A DNA stretch of 64,000 bases from Paenibacillus kribbensis (GCF_002240415.1 NZ_CP020028.1:1451501-1515500); one strand, 5' to 3'; shown: positions 1 through 9,558, counted from the stretch's first letter. The notes: generated by a model from the sequence alone, not told the origin. Made by a program: numbers and translations.

Positions 1-2224
1 GAACGAAAAAATCGGTCTGCCTGCTGAGCGAATTATCAAATTGGAAGACAACTTCTGGGACATCGGTGAAGGCCCTTGCGGACCTTGTACGGAAATCTTT
101 TATGATCGCGGCGAAGCCTACGGCAGCGACATGACGGACCCTGAAATGTATCCAGGCGGAGAGAACGAGCGATACCTGGAAGTATGGAATCTCGTATTCT
201 CACAATTCAACCATAACAAAGACGGCAGCTATACGCCGCTTCCAAACAAAAATATTGATACAGGAGCCGGCTTGGAGCGTTTTGCATCCATTTTGCAAAA
301 TGTGGATTCCAATTTTGACACAGATATTTTCCAGCCGCTCATTCAGAAAACAGCTGCAATGGCAGGAGTCAAATATAACGAAAATGTGGACAGCGACGTG
401 GCTCTCAAAGTCATTGCCGACCATGTTCGTACCGTAGCTTTTGCGATTGGCGATGGCGTACTGCCTTCCAATGAGGGACGGGGCTATGTTATTCGCCGCT
501 TGCTGCGCCGGGCTGTGCGTTACGGAAAAATGCTCGGTATGAACCGTCCGTTTATGTTTGAACTGGTGGAAACGGTTGGGAATATCATGGGTGTGTACTA
601 CCCTGAAGTGGTGAACAAGCGTGATTTCATCGTCAAGGTGATCAAAACAGAAGAGGAACGCTTCCACGAAACACTGACAGACGGATTGGCTATTTTGGCT
701 GACATCAGCGCTCAGGCGAAGGCGGAAGGCCGCGATATGATTAGCGGAACAGACGCATTCAAACTGTACGATACGTACGGGTTCCCATTTGACCTCACCG
801 AGGATTATGCGGATGAGCAGGGCTTGAAAGTCGACCGTGAGGGCTTCGATGAAGCGATGCAGGAGCAACGCAAACGCGCGCGTGACGCTCATCAGGACAA
901 TGCCAGCATGAAGATTCAGGGCGGAGCTTTGTCCGACTTGGCGGTTAAAAGTGAATTTGTTGGATATAATGACCTCGTAACTGAGTCAAAAATTGTGGCG
1001 ATTGTATATGAGGATGTGCTGGTGGACAGTGTTAGTGAAGGACAAACTTGCCAGGTCGTGCTGGATGTGACTCCTTTTTATGCCGAAAGCGGCGGACAAG
1101 TCAGTGACCATGGCTTGCTGCGTGGAGGTACGGTGACTGCGAAGGTCGAAGGACTGTTCAAGGCACCACAAGGCCAGCATGTGCATCAGGTCGTTGTAGA
1201 GGCCGGTGAGCTGAACGTTGGCGATACGGTGAAAGCAGAAGTAGACCAAGCCTCGCGTGGAGAAATTGAGAAAAACCATACGGCTACACATTTGCTGCAC
1301 AAAGCGCTTAAAGAAGTACTGGGTGACCATGTCAATCAGGCAGGTTCTTTGGTAGAGCCTGGACGACTGCGTTTTGACTTCTCCCATTTCGGAAGCATTA
1401 CAGCGGAAGAGCTGGCGGATATTGAGTTGCGGGTAAACCGTGCGATCTGGAGCCAGCTGGATGTGAATATTGAACTGAAACCGATTGATGAAGCCAAGGC
1501 ACTGGGAGCGATGGCGCTGTTCGGTGAAAAATACGGAGATATCGTAAGAGTCGTTAAAATAGGCGATTACAGCATCGAGCTGTGCGGTGGCTGTCATGTC
1601 AGCAATACCTCGCAAATCGGACTGTTCAAGCTTGTCAGCGAGAGCGGTATCGGATCAGGTGTCCGTCGTATTGAAGCAGTAACCGGGCGTGTTGGCTTTG
1701 AATATATGGAAGGACAATTGGAGCTGTTGAAGGTATCGGCCGGGCTGGTTAAATCCAAGCTGTCCGAGGTGCCGAAGCGCATCGAGTCCCTGCAGCAGCA
1801 CATTAAAGACCTTAGTCGTGAAAATGAATCGCTGCAAAGCAAGCTGAGCGCTATTGAGGCAGGTCAACTGACGGATCAGGTGGTGCAAGTCGGTGGAGTA
1901 CAACTGCTCGCTGCACGCGTACAGGCTTCCAGTATGGACGCTTTGCGTGCCATTGCCGATGAGTTGAAAGGGAAGCTTCCGGCTGCTGTGCTGGTGCTCG
2001 GCGCTGCGATGGACGACAAAGTCAATTTTGTCGTAGCTGTACCTGCAGAGCATACGAAGGCAGGACTTCATGCAGGCAAGCTCGTGAAGGAAATTGCTGC
2101 CGTATGCGGCGGCGGCGGCGGCGGACGTCCTGATATGGCACAAGCTGGAGGCAAGGATGCCAGCAAGCTGGACGAAGCGCTTCAACGTGCCCATGAACTG
2201 GTGGCGGCAGCTTCTCAAGGATAA
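1..2224 (+). CDS. alaS: Alanine--tRNA ligase, 5'-truncated by window edge
   Basis: Charges tRNA-Ala with alanine in the cytoplasm and hydrolyses mischarged Ser/Gly-tRNA-Ala. The reading frame is open from base 2, so the gene enters from upstream; about 740 codons are present out of roughly 880 usual for the family, so the N-terminal part of the catalytic domain is missing. Visible landmarks are the end of the class II aminoacylation core ([17 protein letters not shown]), the editing-domain metal motif HTATHLLH, the second zinc motif CGGCH, a coiled coil, and the C-Ala domain with the glycine-rich [16 protein letters not shown]. The glycine run is encoded by a GGC repeat near 2107. It heads the alaS-ireB-ruvX order typical of Bacillales. 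Identification is secure. Confidence 0.97.
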   Translation, partial: NEKIGLPAERIIKLEDNFWDIGEGPCGPCTEIFYDRGEAYGSDMTDPEMYPGGENERYLEVWNLVFSQFNHNKDGSYTPLPNKNIDTGAGLERFASILQNVDSNFDTDIFQPLIQKTAAMAGVKYNENVDSDVALKVIADHVRTVAFAIGDGVLPSNEGRGYVIRRLLRRAVRYGKMLGMNRPFMFELVETVGNIMGVYYPEVVNKRDFIVKVIKTEEERFHETLTDGLAILADISAQAKAEGRDMISGTDAFKLYDTYGFPFDLTEDYADEQGLKVDREGFDEAMQEQRKRARDAHQDNASMKIQGGALSDLAVKSEFVGYNDLVTESKIVAIVYEDVLVDSVSEGQTCQVVLDVTPFYAESGGQVSDHGLLRGGTVTAKVEGLFKAPQGQHVHQVVVEAGELNVGDTVKAEVDQASRGEIEKNHTATHLLHKALKEVLGDHVNQAGSLVEPGRLRFDFSHFGSITAEELADIELRVNRAIWSQLDVNIELKPIDEAKALGAMALFGEKYGDIVRVVKIGDYSIELCGGCHVSNTSQIGLFKLVSESGIGSGVRRIEAVTGRVGFEYMEGQLELLKVSAGLVKSKLSEVPKRIESLQQHIKDLSRENESLQSKLSAIEAGQLTDQVVQVGGVQLLAARVQASSMDALRAIADELKGKLPAAVLVLGAAMDDKVNFVVAVPAEHTKAGLHAGKLVKEIAAVCGGGGGGRPDMAQAGGKDASKLDEALQRAHELVAAASQG

Positions 2225-2276
2225 AGTTCGATCATTTTTGCGGATTTTTGGAAAAAAAACGGGCTAAGACATTTCC

Positions 2277-2302
2277 TTGAAAGGCTCTGCTTATGGTATG
2301 AT
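2277..2302 (+). promoter_or_regulatory. Possible promoter upstream of ireB
   Basis: TTGAAA at 2277 and TATGAT at 2297 lie in the alaS-ireB gap, but the spacing between them is only 14 bp. The -10 is preceded by TGG, close to an extended -10. This is a weak call, based on motif resemblance alone. Confidence 0.3.
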
Positions 2303-2361
2303 GTATAAGAATAAGCTGGCATAAACATGTACACATGTTTTGTGGAAGCGAGGTGTCAACA

Positions 2362-2622
2362 ATGGATTCCATGGACAAAACGGTCAAATTTAATGTCAAG
2401 GCGGATGAGAAGGAAGCTTCTGCTCAGGAAATTTTGTTGACCGTATATGATGCTTTGGTAGAAAAGGAATACAATCCAATCAATCAGATTGTCGGGTATT
2501 TGTTATCAGGTGATCCTGCTTATGTGCCGCGGCATAATAATGCCAGAAGCCTGGTACGCAAAAAAGAACGCGATGAATTGATTGAAGAGCTGGTTCGTTT
2601 CTATCTGGCGAAGCACCGTTAG
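2362..2622 (+). CDS. ireB: IreB family regulatory phosphoprotein (UPF0297)
   Basis: Small cytosolic protein of 86 residues, the usual family size, matching B. subtilis YrzL and enterococcal IreB. IreB in Enterococcus is a substrate of the PASTA kinase IreK and affects cephalosporin tolerance; that role is known for the family and not shown here. The frame can be extended to ATG 2335, but GAGGTG at 2350-2355 sits 6 bp before ATG 2362, and homologues begin with an [15 protein letters not shown] sequence, so 2362 is chosen. It is followed after 9 bp by ruvX, the standard arrangement, and is probably co-transcribed with it. Confidence 0.9.
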   Translation: MDSMDKTVKFNVKADEKEASAQEILLTVYDALVEKEYNPINQIVGYLLSGDPAYVPRHNNARSLVRKKERDELIEELVRFYLAKHR

Positions 2623-2631
2623 GAGACAGGC

Positions 2632-3048
2632 ATGAAAGTAATGGGATTGGATTACGGGGACCGCCGAATTGGGGTCGCCGTAAGTGATGCCTTCGGCTGG
2701 ACCGCCCAAGGATTGGAAGTCATAGAACGACGTGGTGACGACAGTGAGTTCGGTAAAATTGCAGATTTAATCCGTGACCATGAAATCGGTGAGGTGGTTG
2801 TAGGCTTGCCGAAAAATATGAACGGAACCGTGGGTCCACGCGGTGAGATTTGCATTGAGTTTGCGAACCGGCTTAAGGAGTTGCTGGGATTACCCGTTCA
2901 CCTTTGGGATGAACGGCTGACGACGCGTTCGGCAGAGCGTGCGCTTCTGGAAGCCGACGTCAGCCGAAAAAAACGCAAGCAGGTGGTAGATAAGCTGGCA
3001 GCAAGCCTGATCTTGCAAAACTATTTGGACGCACACAGTACAAGGTGA
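2632..3048 (+). CDS. ruvX: RuvX/YqgF RNase H-fold nuclease (pre-16S rRNA processing / Holliday junction resolvase-like)
   Basis: Predicted 138-residue RNase H-like nuclease of the YqgF family. Members mature the 5' end of 16S rRNA, and were earlier proposed as Holliday junction resolvases. The start MKVMGLDYGDRRIGVAVSD carries the first catalytic Asp (residue 7); the core GLPKNMNGT and the LWDERLTT segment carry the other conserved acidic positions. Length is normal. It sits 9 bp after ireB and 13 bp before the first DUF1292 gene, so the cluster reads as one operon. Confidence 0.95.
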   Translation: MKVMGLDYGDRRIGVAVSDAFGWTAQGLEVIERRGDDSEFGKIADLIRDHEIGEVVVGLPKNMNGTVGPRGEICIEFANRLKELLGLPVHLWDERLTTRSAERALLEADVSRKKRKQVVDKLAASLILQNYLDAHSTR

Positions 3049-3061
3049 GGGGGATATCGTA

Positions 3062-3364
3062 ATGGCTGAAAATCAAGTGGGTATGGAAGAAGAGCCGGAA
3101 ATTATTTATATTGCCGATGACGAGGGCAACGAAGAAGAGTTCGAGGTCATTATGAAGTTTGAGGTAGACGGTTCCGAAGCGAAGTACATGATGGTTGCGC
3201 CAGTGGACCCTGAAGCTGATGAGTCCGATGTTTACGCCTTCCGTTATGAGGAAGAAGGCGATGATATTAAATTGTATGTGATCCAAGACGATGCCGAGTG
3301 GGAAATCGTTGAAGAGACCTTTAATACATTTGTGGAAGAAGAGGACGAGGAAGACGGGAAATGA
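3062..3364 (+). CDS. DUF1292 family acidic protein (YrzB-like), copy 1
   Basis: 100-residue, strongly acidic cytosolic protein of the DUF1292 family, found in Firmicutes in the same operon position as B. subtilis yrzB. Function is unknown. The conserved pattern EEFEVIMKFEVDGSEAKYMMV followed by a WEIVEE tail is present, with a C-terminal run of Glu/Asp. Its stop overlaps the start of the next gene by 4 bp (ATGA), implying coupled translation with a second DUF1292 protein. Confidence 0.85.
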   Translation: MAENQVGMEEEPEIIYIADDEGNEEEFEVIMKFEVDGSEAKYMMVAPVDPEADESDVYAFRYEEEGDDIKLYVIQDDAEWEIVEETFNTFVEEEDEEDGK

Positions 3365-3663
3365 CGAACTATTCACGTGAAGACCTAAGCTGGACCTCTG
3401 ATTTAAAGGAAGCATTCGACGGCGATGTAGAGTTGCAGGATGAACAGGGTCATGCGGTACGCATGGAGCTGGAAGCAGAGTTCAAGGTAGGTAATCAACG
3501 GTACGCTGTATTACGTCGACCTGGGGCTGCTGCAGGCGAGCATGAGCTATATCATGTGAGCTCATCCACAGACGGCGAAGTCTCCATTACCACCATCGAA
3601 GATGATGATGAATGGGAAGATATTTCCGAGCTGTACGATGAATGTACGCTGCCGGAGCTGTAA
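3361..3663 (+). CDS. DUF1292 family protein, diverged copy 2
   Basis: A second 100-residue DUF1292-type protein encoded directly after the first with a 4-bp ATGA overlap. It keeps the family's layout, a beta-rich middle (VRMELEAEFKVGNQRYAVLRR) and a C-terminal DDEWEDISELYDE that parallels DAEWEIVEETFN of copy 1, but little identity elsewhere. This suggests an old tandem duplication. Function unknown. A strong terminator follows at 3691. Confidence 0.75.
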   Translation: MTNYSREDLSWTSDLKEAFDGDVELQDEQGHAVRMELEAEFKVGNQRYAVLRRPGAAAGEHELYHVSSSTDGEVSITTIEDDDEWEDISELYDECTLPEL

Positions 3664-3690
3664 GGCTGGATAACGAGGAGATCAAACCTG

Positions 3691-3716
3691 AAAGGGCGGA
3701 CCTGTCCGCCCTTTTT
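3691..3716 (+). terminator. Rho-independent terminator after the DUF1292 pair
   Basis: AAAGGGCGGA (3691-3700) pairs perfectly with TCCGCCCTTT (3705-3714) around a 4-nt loop, followed by U residues. It separates the alaS/ireB cluster from mltG. Confidence 0.85.
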
Positions 3717-3734
3717 GGCTGTGAAGGAGTGTGA

Positions 3735-4787
3735 GTGGATGTGAAGCGAAGGACGAGGATGACCACGCTGTTTTTGCTGCTTGTTATCATAGCAGGAGGA
3801 GCAGCTTTCTATATTTGGAGTGCTATGCAGCCTGTTCAGCCGAAAACGCAGCCTGTTGCATTTACGGTAGTGAAGGGAACAGGGACCTCAGCTATTGCAG
3901 ATACACTGGAACAAAAGGGACTTATACGTAATGCGCTTGTGTTTAAGGCTTATGTAAAATTCAAACAGCAAGGAAATGCACTCCAGGCCGGGAATTATGA
4001 GGCGCAGCCTGGCATAACCTTTGATCAACTGATTGCCAAGCTATCGGCAGGGGACGTTGTCAAAGAGGAAATGATTCGTTTTACAATACCGGAAGGTTAT
4101 ACGATCAGACAGATGGCTGATAAGCTGCAAAAAGAAGGACTGGCGGACCGGCAGCAATTTTTGCAGTTGGCCAACGAGCCGTCCGCTTTTGATGTCTCGC
4201 TGGTGCGGGATATTCCGAAGCAGGCAGGGCTTCGCTATGCGCTGGAAGGCTATCTCTTCCCTGAAACCTATGAGCTGAAAAAAGGCAGCACAACCAAGGA
4301 TATTGTTCAGGCGATGCTGGAGCAGACGCAAAAACGTCTGAATACCATACCTGACCTGGATGCTAACCTAAAGCAGCGGGGCGAAACGCTGCATCAGCTG
4401 CTGAGTGTTGCTTCTTTGGTGGAGCGCGAGGTGGTAGTGGATGATGAACGGCCTATAGTGGCTGGAGTCATTTATAACCGACTCAAGCAGGACAAGAAGC
4501 TGGAAATTGACGCCACCGTTCAATATATGCTGGATAAGCAGAAGGAACGGCTGTATTATAAGGATTTGGCTGTAGAAAGTCCTTATAATACGTATTTGCA
4601 TCCGGGACTTCCGCCAGGACCAATTGCCAGTCCGAGTTTGAAATCAGTAGTGGCGGCCTTGCAGCCGGCAGCTACGGATTATTTATTTTATGTGACCAAA
4701 AAAGACGGAACACATGAACATTTGTTTGCCGCCACATATAAAGAACATTTGCATAACATTCAGGTAAGTAACCGTAAGACAAAATAG
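3735..4787 (+). CDS. mltG: Endolytic murein transglycosylase MltG
   Basis: Membrane-anchored lytic transglycosylase (YceG/YrrL family, 350 residues) that cleaves nascent glycan strands and helps set their length. A cytosolic basic stub (MDVKRRTR) precedes one membrane segment at about residues 10-28. A LysM-like subdomain and the catalytic domain follow. The family's catalytic Glu is E230 in SLVEREVV, and the conserved LHPGLPPGPIASPS segment is present. GTG 3735 is chosen because AAGGAG at 3724-3729 lies 5 bp upstream; GTG 3741 is possible. In Bacillus the next gene is yrrM, but here yrrN follows after 11 bp. Confidence 0.95.
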   Translation: MDVKRRTRMTTLFLLLVIIAGGAAFYIWSAMQPVQPKTQPVAFTVVKGTGTSAIADTLEQKGLIRNALVFKAYVKFKQQGNALQAGNYEAQPGITFDQLIAKLSAGDVVKEEMIRFTIPEGYTIRQMADKLQKEGLADRQQFLQLANEPSAFDVSLVRDIPKQAGLRYALEGYLFPETYELKKGSTTKDIVQAMLEQTQKRLNTIPDLDANLKQRGETLHQLLSVASLVEREVVVDDERPIVAGVIYNRLKQDKKLEIDATVQYMLDKQKERLYYKDLAVESPYNTYLHPGLPPGPIASPSLKSVVAALQPAATDYLFYVTKKDGTHEHLFAATYKEHLHNIQVSNRKTK

Positions 4788-4798
4788 GAGGTGAGCCT

Positions 4799-5728
4799 AT
4801 GGCTTACAAACCCGAACTGCTGGTAACCGCCAGCTCTCCGGAGGATGCCCGCCAAATGCTGAAGGCCGGAGCGAATGCATTGCTAATTGGAGATGACCGC
4901 TTTGGCATGCGGCTACCGGGACATTTTACACCGAATCAAATCCGTGAGGTTGTAGAAGAAGCACGGAAGCATACGGCACAGGTATACGTATCTATGACAA
5001 ATTTGATGACGAACGAGCTGTTGCCGCTCATTCCCGAATATGTGCAGACACTTGCTGGGTGCGGTATAGATGCCATTGAGTTTAATGATCCGTCGGTACT
5101 CATGGCGGTGAAAGAGTATGCCCCCCATCTGAAGCTGTTTTGGAACGGAGAAATGATTTCCACCAACTTCGCAACCGCCAACTATTGGGGCGAGAAGGGA
5201 GCCTCACGCGTTATTTTGGCCCGTGAGCTCAGTATGGACGAAATTACGGAAATGATTCCGAAGCTGAACATGGAGGCACAGGTTCAGGTACATGGCATGA
5301 CTAATATTTATCATTCCAAGCGCAAGCTTGTACAAAGCTACATGCTGCATCAAGGACGCCCGGTAGAAGGCGATCTCGGCAGGGAGCGCGGCTTGTTCCT
5401 GATTGAAGCCGAACGGAAGGAAGAGAAATTCCCCATTTATGAGGATATGAACGGGACGCATATTATGAGTTCGGATGATTTCTGTATCATGGAGGACCTG
5501 CATTTTCTGATGGAGGCAGGCGTTCACAGCTTTAAAATCGAAGGGCTGTTAAAACCTACGGCTTACAATGCAGCGGTTGTTCGTGCTTATCGTAAAGCCA
5601 TTGACACCTATACAGCTGATCCGGAAGCTTATGCATATGATGAAAGCTGGCTGGATGAGGTTCGCCGGCTTCAAGACCCTGAACGGGAGCTATCCTTCGG
5701 ATTTTTCTATAAAGAGCAGGTTTATTAA
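4799..5728 (+). CDS. yrrN: Peptidase U32 family protein, YrrN/TrhP1 type (tRNA U34 hydroxylation)
   Basis: 309-residue member of the peptidase U32 family, the shorter partner of the YrrN/YrrO pair. In B. subtilis this pair (TrhP1/TrhP2) is required for prephenate-dependent 5-hydroxyuridine formation at tRNA position 34; I infer the same role from family and context. A TIM-barrel-like N-terminal part (AGANALLIGDDRFGMR) and the SFKIEGLLKPTAYNAAVVRAYRKAID signature are visible. A near-perfect Shine-Dalgarno TAGGAGGTGA (4785-4794) precedes ATG 4799. It lies between mltG and yrrO with very short gaps, so all three are likely co-transcribed. Confidence 0.9.
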   Translation: MAYKPELLVTASSPEDARQMLKAGANALLIGDDRFGMRLPGHFTPNQIREVVEEARKHTAQVYVSMTNLMTNELLPLIPEYVQTLAGCGIDAIEFNDPSVLMAVKEYAPHLKLFWNGEMISTNFATANYWGEKGASRVILARELSMDEITEMIPKLNMEAQVQVHGMTNIYHSKRKLVQSYMLHQGRPVEGDLGRERGLFLIEAERKEEKFPIYEDMNGTHIMSSDDFCIMEDLHFLMEAGVHSFKIEGLLKPTAYNAAVVRAYRKAIDTYTADPEAYAYDESWLDEVRRLQDPERELSFGFFYKEQVY

Positions 5729-5758
5729 TATTACATGAACACACAAGGGGGGAACGTC

Positions 5759-7090
5759 ATGGGAACGTTGACCAAAACAAGAAAATATAATGGCAAGCGG
5801 AATCGTCTGGATAAGCCGGAGCTGCTCGCTCCTGCCGGAAATCTGGAAAAGCTGAAGTTTGCGGTTCACTATGGCGCGGATGCTGTATATATTGGTGGAC
5901 AGAAATACGGTCTGCGTTCTAACGCCGACAATTTCAGTTTTGAGGAAATGCGGGAAGGTGTAGAATTTGCCAACAAGTACGGTGCCAAGGTGCTTGTGGC
6001 GACGAATATCTATGCCCACAATGAAGATATTGCCGGGATCGAGGAATATCTGCGCAATCTGTACGAGGTAGGCATTCATGCTGTAATTGTTGCTGATCCG
6101 GCCATTGTATCTGTGGCATTGCGTGCTGTTCCGGGATTGGAAGTGCATTTGAGCACACAGCAGTCCACACTGAACTGGCAAGCGGTAAAGTTCTGGAAGG
6201 ACGAGGGATTGCCACGTGTTGTTTTGGGACGTGAGACCAGCCTGGAGGAAATTGAGGAAATTAAAAAGCATGTGGATATTGAGATCGAAGCTTTTGTCCA
6301 TGGTGCGATGTGTTCTTCATTCTCCGGTCGCTGTGTGCTGTCCAATCACTTTACAGATCGAGATTCCAACCGTGGGGGATGCTGTCAGTCCTGCCGCTGG
6401 AAATACGACCTGTTCGAGGATGCCCGCCCGGGCGAGGTGTGGATATCTGAGGAAGAGGCGCAGGATAACAATGTGCTGAAACAGTTTCAGCTTGGCGTTA
6501 ACCAGCTTCCGCTGTTTGAAGAAGGCGATAACGCTTTTTCAATGGGTTCCAAGGACCTGTGCATGATTGAAAATATTCCCGATCTGATTGATGTCGGTGT
6601 AGACAGCTTTAAAGTGGAAGGACGCATGAAGTCCATTCACTATGTGGCTACGGTCGTGAATGTCTATCGTCAAGCGATTGATTCCTATATGGCTGATCCT
6701 GAAAATTATGTGCTCAAGCCAGAATGGATTGAAGAGATTAACAAGGCAGCCAATCGTCCGCTGAATACAGGCTTTTTCTACGATACACCGGATCATGAGG
6801 ATCATATTTATGAGCCGGAGGAGAAGGCAGTACCTTACGATTTTGCCGGATTGGTCATGGATTATGATGCTGCTAGCGGCATCGCAACGATTCAGCAGCG
6901 CAATCATTTTAAACCGGGTCATGAAATTGAATTTTTTGGTCCGAACGGAACATTCTTTAAACAAAAGGTCGGAACGATCTGGGATGAGGAAGGCAATGAG
7001 CTGGATGCTGCACGTCACCCGCTTCAACGGATTAAAATGAAGGTAGATCAACCTGTATCGTATTTTGATATGATGCGTAAAAAGAAGTGA
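5759..7090 (+). CDS. yrrO: Peptidase U32 family protein, YrrO/TrhP2 type
   Basis: 443-residue U32 family protein, the longer partner of yrrN. Visible features are LLAPAGNLEKLKFAVHYGADAVYIGG at the N-terminus, the U32 signature region with the Cys-rich stretch CSSFSGRCVLSNHF and GGCCQSC (candidate Fe-S ligands), SFKVEGRMKS, and a C-terminal beta-barrel-like domain. The known family role is tRNA U34 hydroxylation. The frame opens at ATG 5735, but AAGGGGGG (5745-5752) sits 6 bp before ATG 5759, so 5759 is preferred. A terminator follows at 7125. Confidence 0.92.
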   Translation: MGTLTKTRKYNGKRNRLDKPELLAPAGNLEKLKFAVHYGADAVYIGGQKYGLRSNADNFSFEEMREGVEFANKYGAKVLVATNIYAHNEDIAGIEEYLRNLYEVGIHAVIVADPAIVSVALRAVPGLEVHLSTQQSTLNWQAVKFWKDEGLPRVVLGRETSLEEIEEIKKHVDIEIEAFVHGAMCSSFSGRCVLSNHFTDRDSNRGGCCQSCRWKYDLFEDARPGEVWISEEEAQDNNVLKQFQLGVNQLPLFEEGDNAFSMGSKDLCMIENIPDLIDVGVDSFKVEGRMKSIHYVATVVNVYRQAIDSYMADPENYVLKPEWIEEINKAANRPLNTGFFYDTPDHEDHIYEPEEKAVPYDFAGLVMDYDAASGIATIQQRNHFKPGHEIEFFGPNGTFFKQKVGTIWDEEGNELDAARHPLQRIKMKVDQPVSYFDMMRKKK

Positions 7091-7124
7091 ATAGGCCCTA
7101 AGTCGCGGGTGAAAAGATTCAAAA

Positions 7125-7156
7125 GTCTCTCCTATCGGTTGGAGAGGCTTTTTTTT
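7125..7156 (+). terminator. Terminator after yrrO
   Basis: GTCTCTCC (7125-7132) pairs with GGAGAGGC (7141-7148), followed by eight T. It ends the mltG-yrrN-yrrO unit. Confidence 0.9.
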
Positions 7157-7314
7157 GAATACCTTTCTAGGAAAAAAGTTTCACAAAATTTAGTCATTCC
7201 ACAAAGGAAAGCTACATTCCGCGTCGAATAGTTCCGATAGATGTTATATAGATAACAGATACATAGTGGATGACGTGGATCAGGAAACTAATTATATGGC
7301 GGCAGGTGAGAGGA

Positions 7315-9558
7315 ATGGGTTTTCGGAAAAAAGAAGGGAAGACTTCAAAAAGGCAACCGAAGAAAATAGAACTCATGAAAGGCATGAAGGGCATCACAGC
7401 GAATAAAGGAGAACAGACAGCTAGGATATCCTCGAAAGTTATTCCCTGGGTAGCCAAAGCCACCCGTAAGAGCGCATATAATTTAAAGCGTTTACTTAAG
7501 CCGGAAAAGTACAGTAAGGATTTCATGCATTTGGTCAAAAACTATAATCCGATCCGTTCGGTTGGAATGAAGTTGTTCCTGATCTTTTTTGCGGCAATTA
7601 TGTTATTTGTGGTCAGCTTGGGGATGATCTCTTACTACAGGGCAAAAAGTACGATTGAGCAAAATGCGGCTACCGCTTATCAGCAAACCGTTCAGCAAAC
7701 CTCGGAAAAGCTTGATATTATTTTAGAACGCTTTCAAGATACCTCGACACAGGTATTTTTTGATACGGAATTAAGTGATCAGCTGCAAAAGGCGGCAAAG
7801 CAAGAAAAGAACTCTTTTGAATCTTTTGTTGCTATGGGTGAAGTAAACAAGAAGTTAACGAATCTTGCTTTTACGAATAAAGCGGTTGATTCATTGTACT
7901 TGTACCCGGAGGAAGCCAGTTTGGCGGCGATGGGCACAGGAACACAAAAGGATGTACGGCAGGAAGCGTGGTTTAAGGATATTCTGAAAAACAAGGGAAT
8001 TGTTTGGTTGCCTACGCAGGTGAATGACAATGGAAGCAAGACCTTTCGTCTGGCACGCTCCATGAACAGTATGTCCGGACTCGGAGGGACCTACGTTCTG
8101 GTTATGGATTTAAAGTCCAGTGTGGTGGAGGACGAGTTGAAAAGTGTTAATTTGGGCGCGGGCAGTATGATTAGCCTTGTGACCGACAAGGGCGAATTTG
8201 TAGGCTCCAACATAGATAGCTTGTCAGGAGGAAAGAAAAAGCTGGATTACGTTTCCAAGCTTGAAGGGATCGAAGGAACTCAATTTATGGAGCAGGAAGC
8301 AAATGGGGAAGAACAAAATGTGCTAACGGTTCATAATACGCTGGGAACCTCCAAGTGGATTCTCGTGGGTGTAGTACCTGTATCAGAGCTGGTTAGAGAC
8401 GCTAGGGGGATTTTAACGACGACCTGGATATTTGCTGCGGTGGCTGCACTCATTGCATTGTTCATTGGCCTGTGGATCGTACGCCTCGTAGCGCGTCCGT
8501 TGACCCATCTGAAAAATTTAATGGTCGAAGGTGCCAAAGGGAACCTGCAAATCCGAACGAACTACAAGGCTCAGGATGAAATTGGCCAGTTGTCTGTCAG
8601 CTTTGACATGATGATGGAGCAAATTACATTGCTGGTAGAGCAGACGAACGCGTCGGCTCAGGAGGTTCTGGATACAGCGACGGAACTGAGTGATGCCTCG
8701 AAGAAGACGGCTATTTCAGCCAAGGAAATTGCAGCCGCAACTGAGGAAATCGCTCATGGCTCCACCAGTTTGGCAACCGAGGCTGAACGTGGCAGCGGAC
8801 TAACCGGGAATATATCTCAGCAAATGGATGTGGTGATGGCTTCTAATCATGAAATGAGCTTGGCCGCACGGGAGGTTGAACAATCCAGTGAAAAAGGGAC
8901 GATTCAGCTGAAAAACCTGTTAAGCAAGACGCGGGTTACAGAAGAAACTACGCATGCTCTGGTAGGCAAGGTAGATGAGCTGAAGCAGACCACTTCCGAT
9001 GTCTTTAAGGTGCTGGACGTATTACAGGATATTGCCAAGCAAACGAATATTCTATCGCTGAATGCGACGATTGAAGCGGCACGGGCGGGAACCGCCGGAC
9101 GCGGCTTTATGGTGGTGGCGAATGAGGTTCGGCAGCTGGCTGAGCAATCACGTCAAGCCATTCAAACGGCCTCAGGAATTATTAACAACATCATCAATGA
9201 GATGAATGAAACGGTGCAGGCATTATCCGAGGTGTATCCACTGTTCCGTGAGCAGATGGGAGCCGTGCAGGTGACGACGGACATTTTCCAATCGGTGCAG
9301 CAGCAAATGGGAGAATTTGCGCTTCGATTGGGAACGGTCACCTCATCCATTCAGGAATTGAGTGAATCGCAGACAACTTTATCTGAGGCAATGACCAATG
9401 TAAGTGCAGTAGCTGAGCAATCCTCGGCCACTTCGCAGGAAGTCGCTTCCCTGAGCAATGAGCAGGCAAATATCGGTAATCAACTGGTAGGCTTGTCTGA
9501 TAAGCTGGAAGGCGTATCCGTGAAGTTGAAGGAGCAGCTTTCGCGGTTTACGGTGTAA
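7315..9558 (+). CDS. Methyl-accepting chemotaxis protein with long basic N-terminal extension
   Basis: 747-residue transmembrane chemoreceptor. From the chosen start the order is: a Lys/Arg-rich cytosolic segment of about 84 residues; TM1 (VGMKLFLIFFAAIMLFVVSL); an extracellular dCache-like sensor domain of about 270 residues; TM2 (TTTWIFAAVAALIALFIGLWIV); HAMP; and a signalling domain with the hairpin core TNILSLNATIEAARAGTAGR. The ligand cannot be read from sequence. ATG 7315 follows AGGTGA by 5 bp; the frame opens at ATG 7270 but without a Shine-Dalgarno. The gene stands alone between terminators, and no clear SigD promoter was found in the upstream gap. Confidence 0.93.
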   Translation: MGFRKKEGKTSKRQPKKIELMKGMKGITANKGEQTARISSKVIPWVAKATRKSAYNLKRLLKPEKYSKDFMHLVKNYNPIRSVGMKLFLIFFAAIMLFVVSLGMISYYRAKSTIEQNAATAYQQTVQQTSEKLDIILERFQDTSTQVFFDTELSDQLQKAAKQEKNSFESFVAMGEVNKKLTNLAFTNKAVDSLYLYPEEASLAAMGTGTQKDVRQEAWFKDILKNKGIVWLPTQVNDNGSKTFRLARSMNSMSGLGGTYVLVMDLKSSVVEDELKSVNLGAGSMISLVTDKGEFVGSNIDSLSGGKKKLDYVSKLEGIEGTQFMEQEANGEEQNVLTVHNTLGTSKWILVGVVPVSELVRDARGILTTTWIFAAVAALIALFIGLWIVRLVARPLTHLKNLMVEGAKGNLQIRTNYKAQDEIGQLSVSFDMMMEQITLLVEQTNASAQEVLDTATELSDASKKTAISAKEIAAATEEIAHGSTSLATEAERGSGLTGNISQQMDVVMASNHEMSLAAREVEQSSEKGTIQLKNLLSKTRVTEETTHALVGKVDELKQTTSDVFKVLDVLQDIAKQTNILSLNATIEAARAGTAGRGFMVVANEVRQLAEQSRQAIQTASGIINNIINEMNETVQALSEVYPLFREQMGAVQVTTDIFQSVQQQMGEFALRLGTVTSSIQELSESQTTLSEAMTNVSAVAEQSSATSQEVASLSNEQANIGNQLVGLSDKLEGVSVKLKEQLSRFTV

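Noticed and set aside
200..892. 230-codon antisense frame inside alaS, and similar antisense frames in ptsI, galE, gcvPB and other genes
   Set aside because: All lie opposite well-identified genes, lack start signals and give composition-biased peptides.
2105..2126. GGC trinucleotide repeat in alaS
   Set aside because: It encodes the conserved glycine run of the C-Ala domain, so it is not an unusual repeat.
7200..7314. SigD (flagellar) promoter before the chemoreceptor gene
   Set aside because: TTCCGATAG resembles the SigD -10 (GCCGATAT), but no TAAA-like -35 lies 14-16 bp upstream.
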